A stretch of 64,000 nucleotides of DNA from Coniferiporia sulphurascens (lineage: Eukaryota > Basidiomycota > Agaricomycetes > Hymenochaetales > Hymenochaetaceae), in NCBI GenBank assembly GCA_002794785.1, contig NBBA01000023.1, forward strand, positions 1-64,000, read 5' to 3'. The notes beneath the pieces are model-generated. The model was not told where the DNA came from. It worked only from the letters and a program-made list of their open reading frames with translations, and made no database searches. The position numbers were made by a program, and so were the translations under genes. Within the stretch, counting starts at the first letter, position 1. Every line of letters begins with the position of its first letter. This document shows, one piece after another, positions 62,791-64,000 of the stretch.

Positions 62791-64000
62791 CATCCTTCTT
62801 TACCAGTAACCACCACCATCGACTAGTGCAGGCAGCTAAAACTCCCCCATGTTGAACCCCAGTGGATACAGGAATGCCCTACAATCGACTCAACCACCCC
62901 TCCCACCTCCCTCATCGGCCAGTGCCGATGCCAACAGGGCAGCCAGGGCTGCTGCCAACTGGGTGGCCGCTGGCAACACCGCTGCCGCAATACACGGCAC
63001 GACCCCCACCCCCGCCCAAATTGACCCAGGCCTCCCGGCATTGTCCCCAGATGCTCTCTGTCTCGCTCCGTCACCCGTCATTGGAGTCTCGAACAACAAG
63101 TTCACTCACGCATTCGAACACGTCAGCCACCCCCCATCCACAGGCCCCAACCCACCCACCGGATCCAACGAGTTCGGTGAGATGGAAGAGATCCTCGAGA
63201 ACCCACACACCCCATCGCCACCGCTTACCAACAAACGCTCATCGGACAACCTCTCCCTGCACACCCCCCGACCCCGCCCGCACAACCAGTTCAAGCCGCA
63301 CACGTCAGGCTTCATGTATGCCATCTCCAGAGCGCTAGAGGACTTCGACCAGAAGACCCACCACTACAACCCCACAGAGATTGACCGGGCAGCTGCCAAG
63401 TTTGTAGGTGACCTCCTCTGGAATGTCCAACAAACCATCGCCAGTGTTATTAGGGATGAGAAGGACCCCCAGTACATCATTTCGCACAACATCGAAATGG
63501 CCTACAACATCGCAAGGGGGGGGCGGAAGCCTCCCTGCCAGCACCCTTCGCCCCAGCTCGCCCCCCACAAAGGACCCCGGCCACCGCCCCCCAACCCTCT
63601 GCCCTTACTAGGACCCCCGGAACCGCTAATGTGTCACCTGATGTGGCTGCGCTGACAAACATTGTTAAACAGCTCTCCACAGAGGTAGCATCCATCTCCC
63701 GACAAGTCTCAACCCTTGTCAACCGGCCCATGCCCCATGCCACACAGGCCCAGAAGGCCCAGGCCCCCACCGCCACCAACGCCCAGACCACTAACACCAC
63801 AGCACCAACCTCCTCCTATGCCCAGGTGGCAGCCGCCCCAGCCCCACCTACAGCCTCCAACCCCAACCCAGTTGCACCGGCTCCGGGCACAGTCTTCACA
63901 ATGGTGACCCACAAGAAGAAGAAAAAGCAATGACAGGTCCCACCCCCGCCCCTGGTCTATGCCAAGGACCCAACCCTGGTCCTAATCCTGACCGTCATCC
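62791..64000 (+). mobile_element. LINE copy A2-W, 5'-complete, running off the window
   Basis: It starts at the family 5' terminus CATCCTTCTTTACCAGTAAC with a 58-nt leader and ORF1 of the A2 type. The 3' part and the second target duplication lie outside. The left flank is A1-P RT (TAPKP). Confidence 0.88.
62849..64000 (+). pseudogene. ORF1 (gag-like) of A2-W, partial
   Basis: MLNPSGYRNALQSTQPPLPP at 62849, Ala-rich region, SNNKFTHAFEHVSHPPSTGP, SNEFGEMEEILENPHTPSPP, GFMYAISRALEDFDQKTHHY, VGDLLWNVQQTIASVIRDEK. A length change in a G-run near 63515-63525 shifts the frame. The correct register resumes by 63631 (SPDVAALTNIVKQLSTEVAS) with SISRQVSTLVNRP and THKKKKKQ, where a TGA (63931) replaces the Arg of KKQRQV. 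It shows the A2 N-terminus that A2-U lacks. The knuckles are beyond the edge. Confidence 0.85.

Noticed and set aside
1..64000. CRISPR array, rRNA/tRNA genes or telomeric repeats
   Set aside because: Repeats are dispersed transposon copies rather than regular short repeats with spacers; no rRNA core, tRNA cloverleaf or telomere motif seen.

Overview
The window is a graveyard of retrotransposons from a eukaryotic genome. I see no host gene, rRNA, tRNA or CRISPR array. Almost every base belongs to one of three things: a GC-rich LINE family (here family A, subfamilies A1, A2 and A3), a distantly related AT-rich LINE (family B), and five solo LTRs of about 558 bp. Both LINE families have the same plan: an ORF1 (gag-like) with CCHC-type zinc knuckles, then an ORF2 with APE-type endonuclease, reverse transcriptase, RNase H and a C-terminal Cys/His domain. 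That is the layout of the Tad1/I group. With the CpG-decay signature seen throughout, this suggests a filamentous fungus, probably a basidiomycete. The host assignment is an inference.

Layout. 1-637: 5' part of a minus-strand A1. 638-881: fragment of an unclassified repeat X. 882-1200: A1 3' UTR (+). 1201-1925: AT-rich stretch with a TATAG-type minisatellite. 1926-2125: two small plus-strand LINE scraps. 2126-5334: head-to-tail chain of 5'-truncated minus copies (A2-e, A3-f, A1-g). 5335-16397: minus copy A1-H, split by the plus copy A1-S (5699-11588, carrying LTR1) and by A1-I (13754-15962). From 16398 on, a plus copy, A1-P, is the host of nearly everything else. Its pieces are at 16398-16433, 28076-29105, 31352-32447, 49349-49625 and 62730-62790. 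Into it went A1-M (16434-28075, itself hosting A1-N with LTR2), A2-Q (29106-31351), A3-R (32448-48083, hosting A3-T, which hosts LINE B, which hosts LTR3 and LTR4, and joined to repeat X at 48084-49348), the A2-U/A1-V pair (49626-62729, with LTR5) and A2-W (62791 to the window edge).

The nesting can be proved from target-site duplications. I found 12-15 bp duplications for seven LINE events, one 34-bp duplication, and 5-bp duplications for four of the five LTRs. Across them the interrupted reading frames rejoin at the right residue. Reassembled lengths agree: A1-M is 6437 bp after removing its insert, A1-V is 6433 bp uninterrupted, A3-T is 6405 bp and LINE B is about 6.68 kb.

No copy is intact. 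Most in-frame stops are TGA where other copies read arginine (CGA), and most mismatches between paired target duplications are CpG transitions, so the locus looks methylated and decaying. Features that survive across subfamilies, and are therefore probably functional, are the 4-nt ATGA overlap of the ORF1 stop with the ORF2 start (seen in A1, A2, A3 and B), a GC hairpin just before the 3' end of family A, an AATAAT/A-rich 3' tail and a very short 5' leader of about 58 nt.
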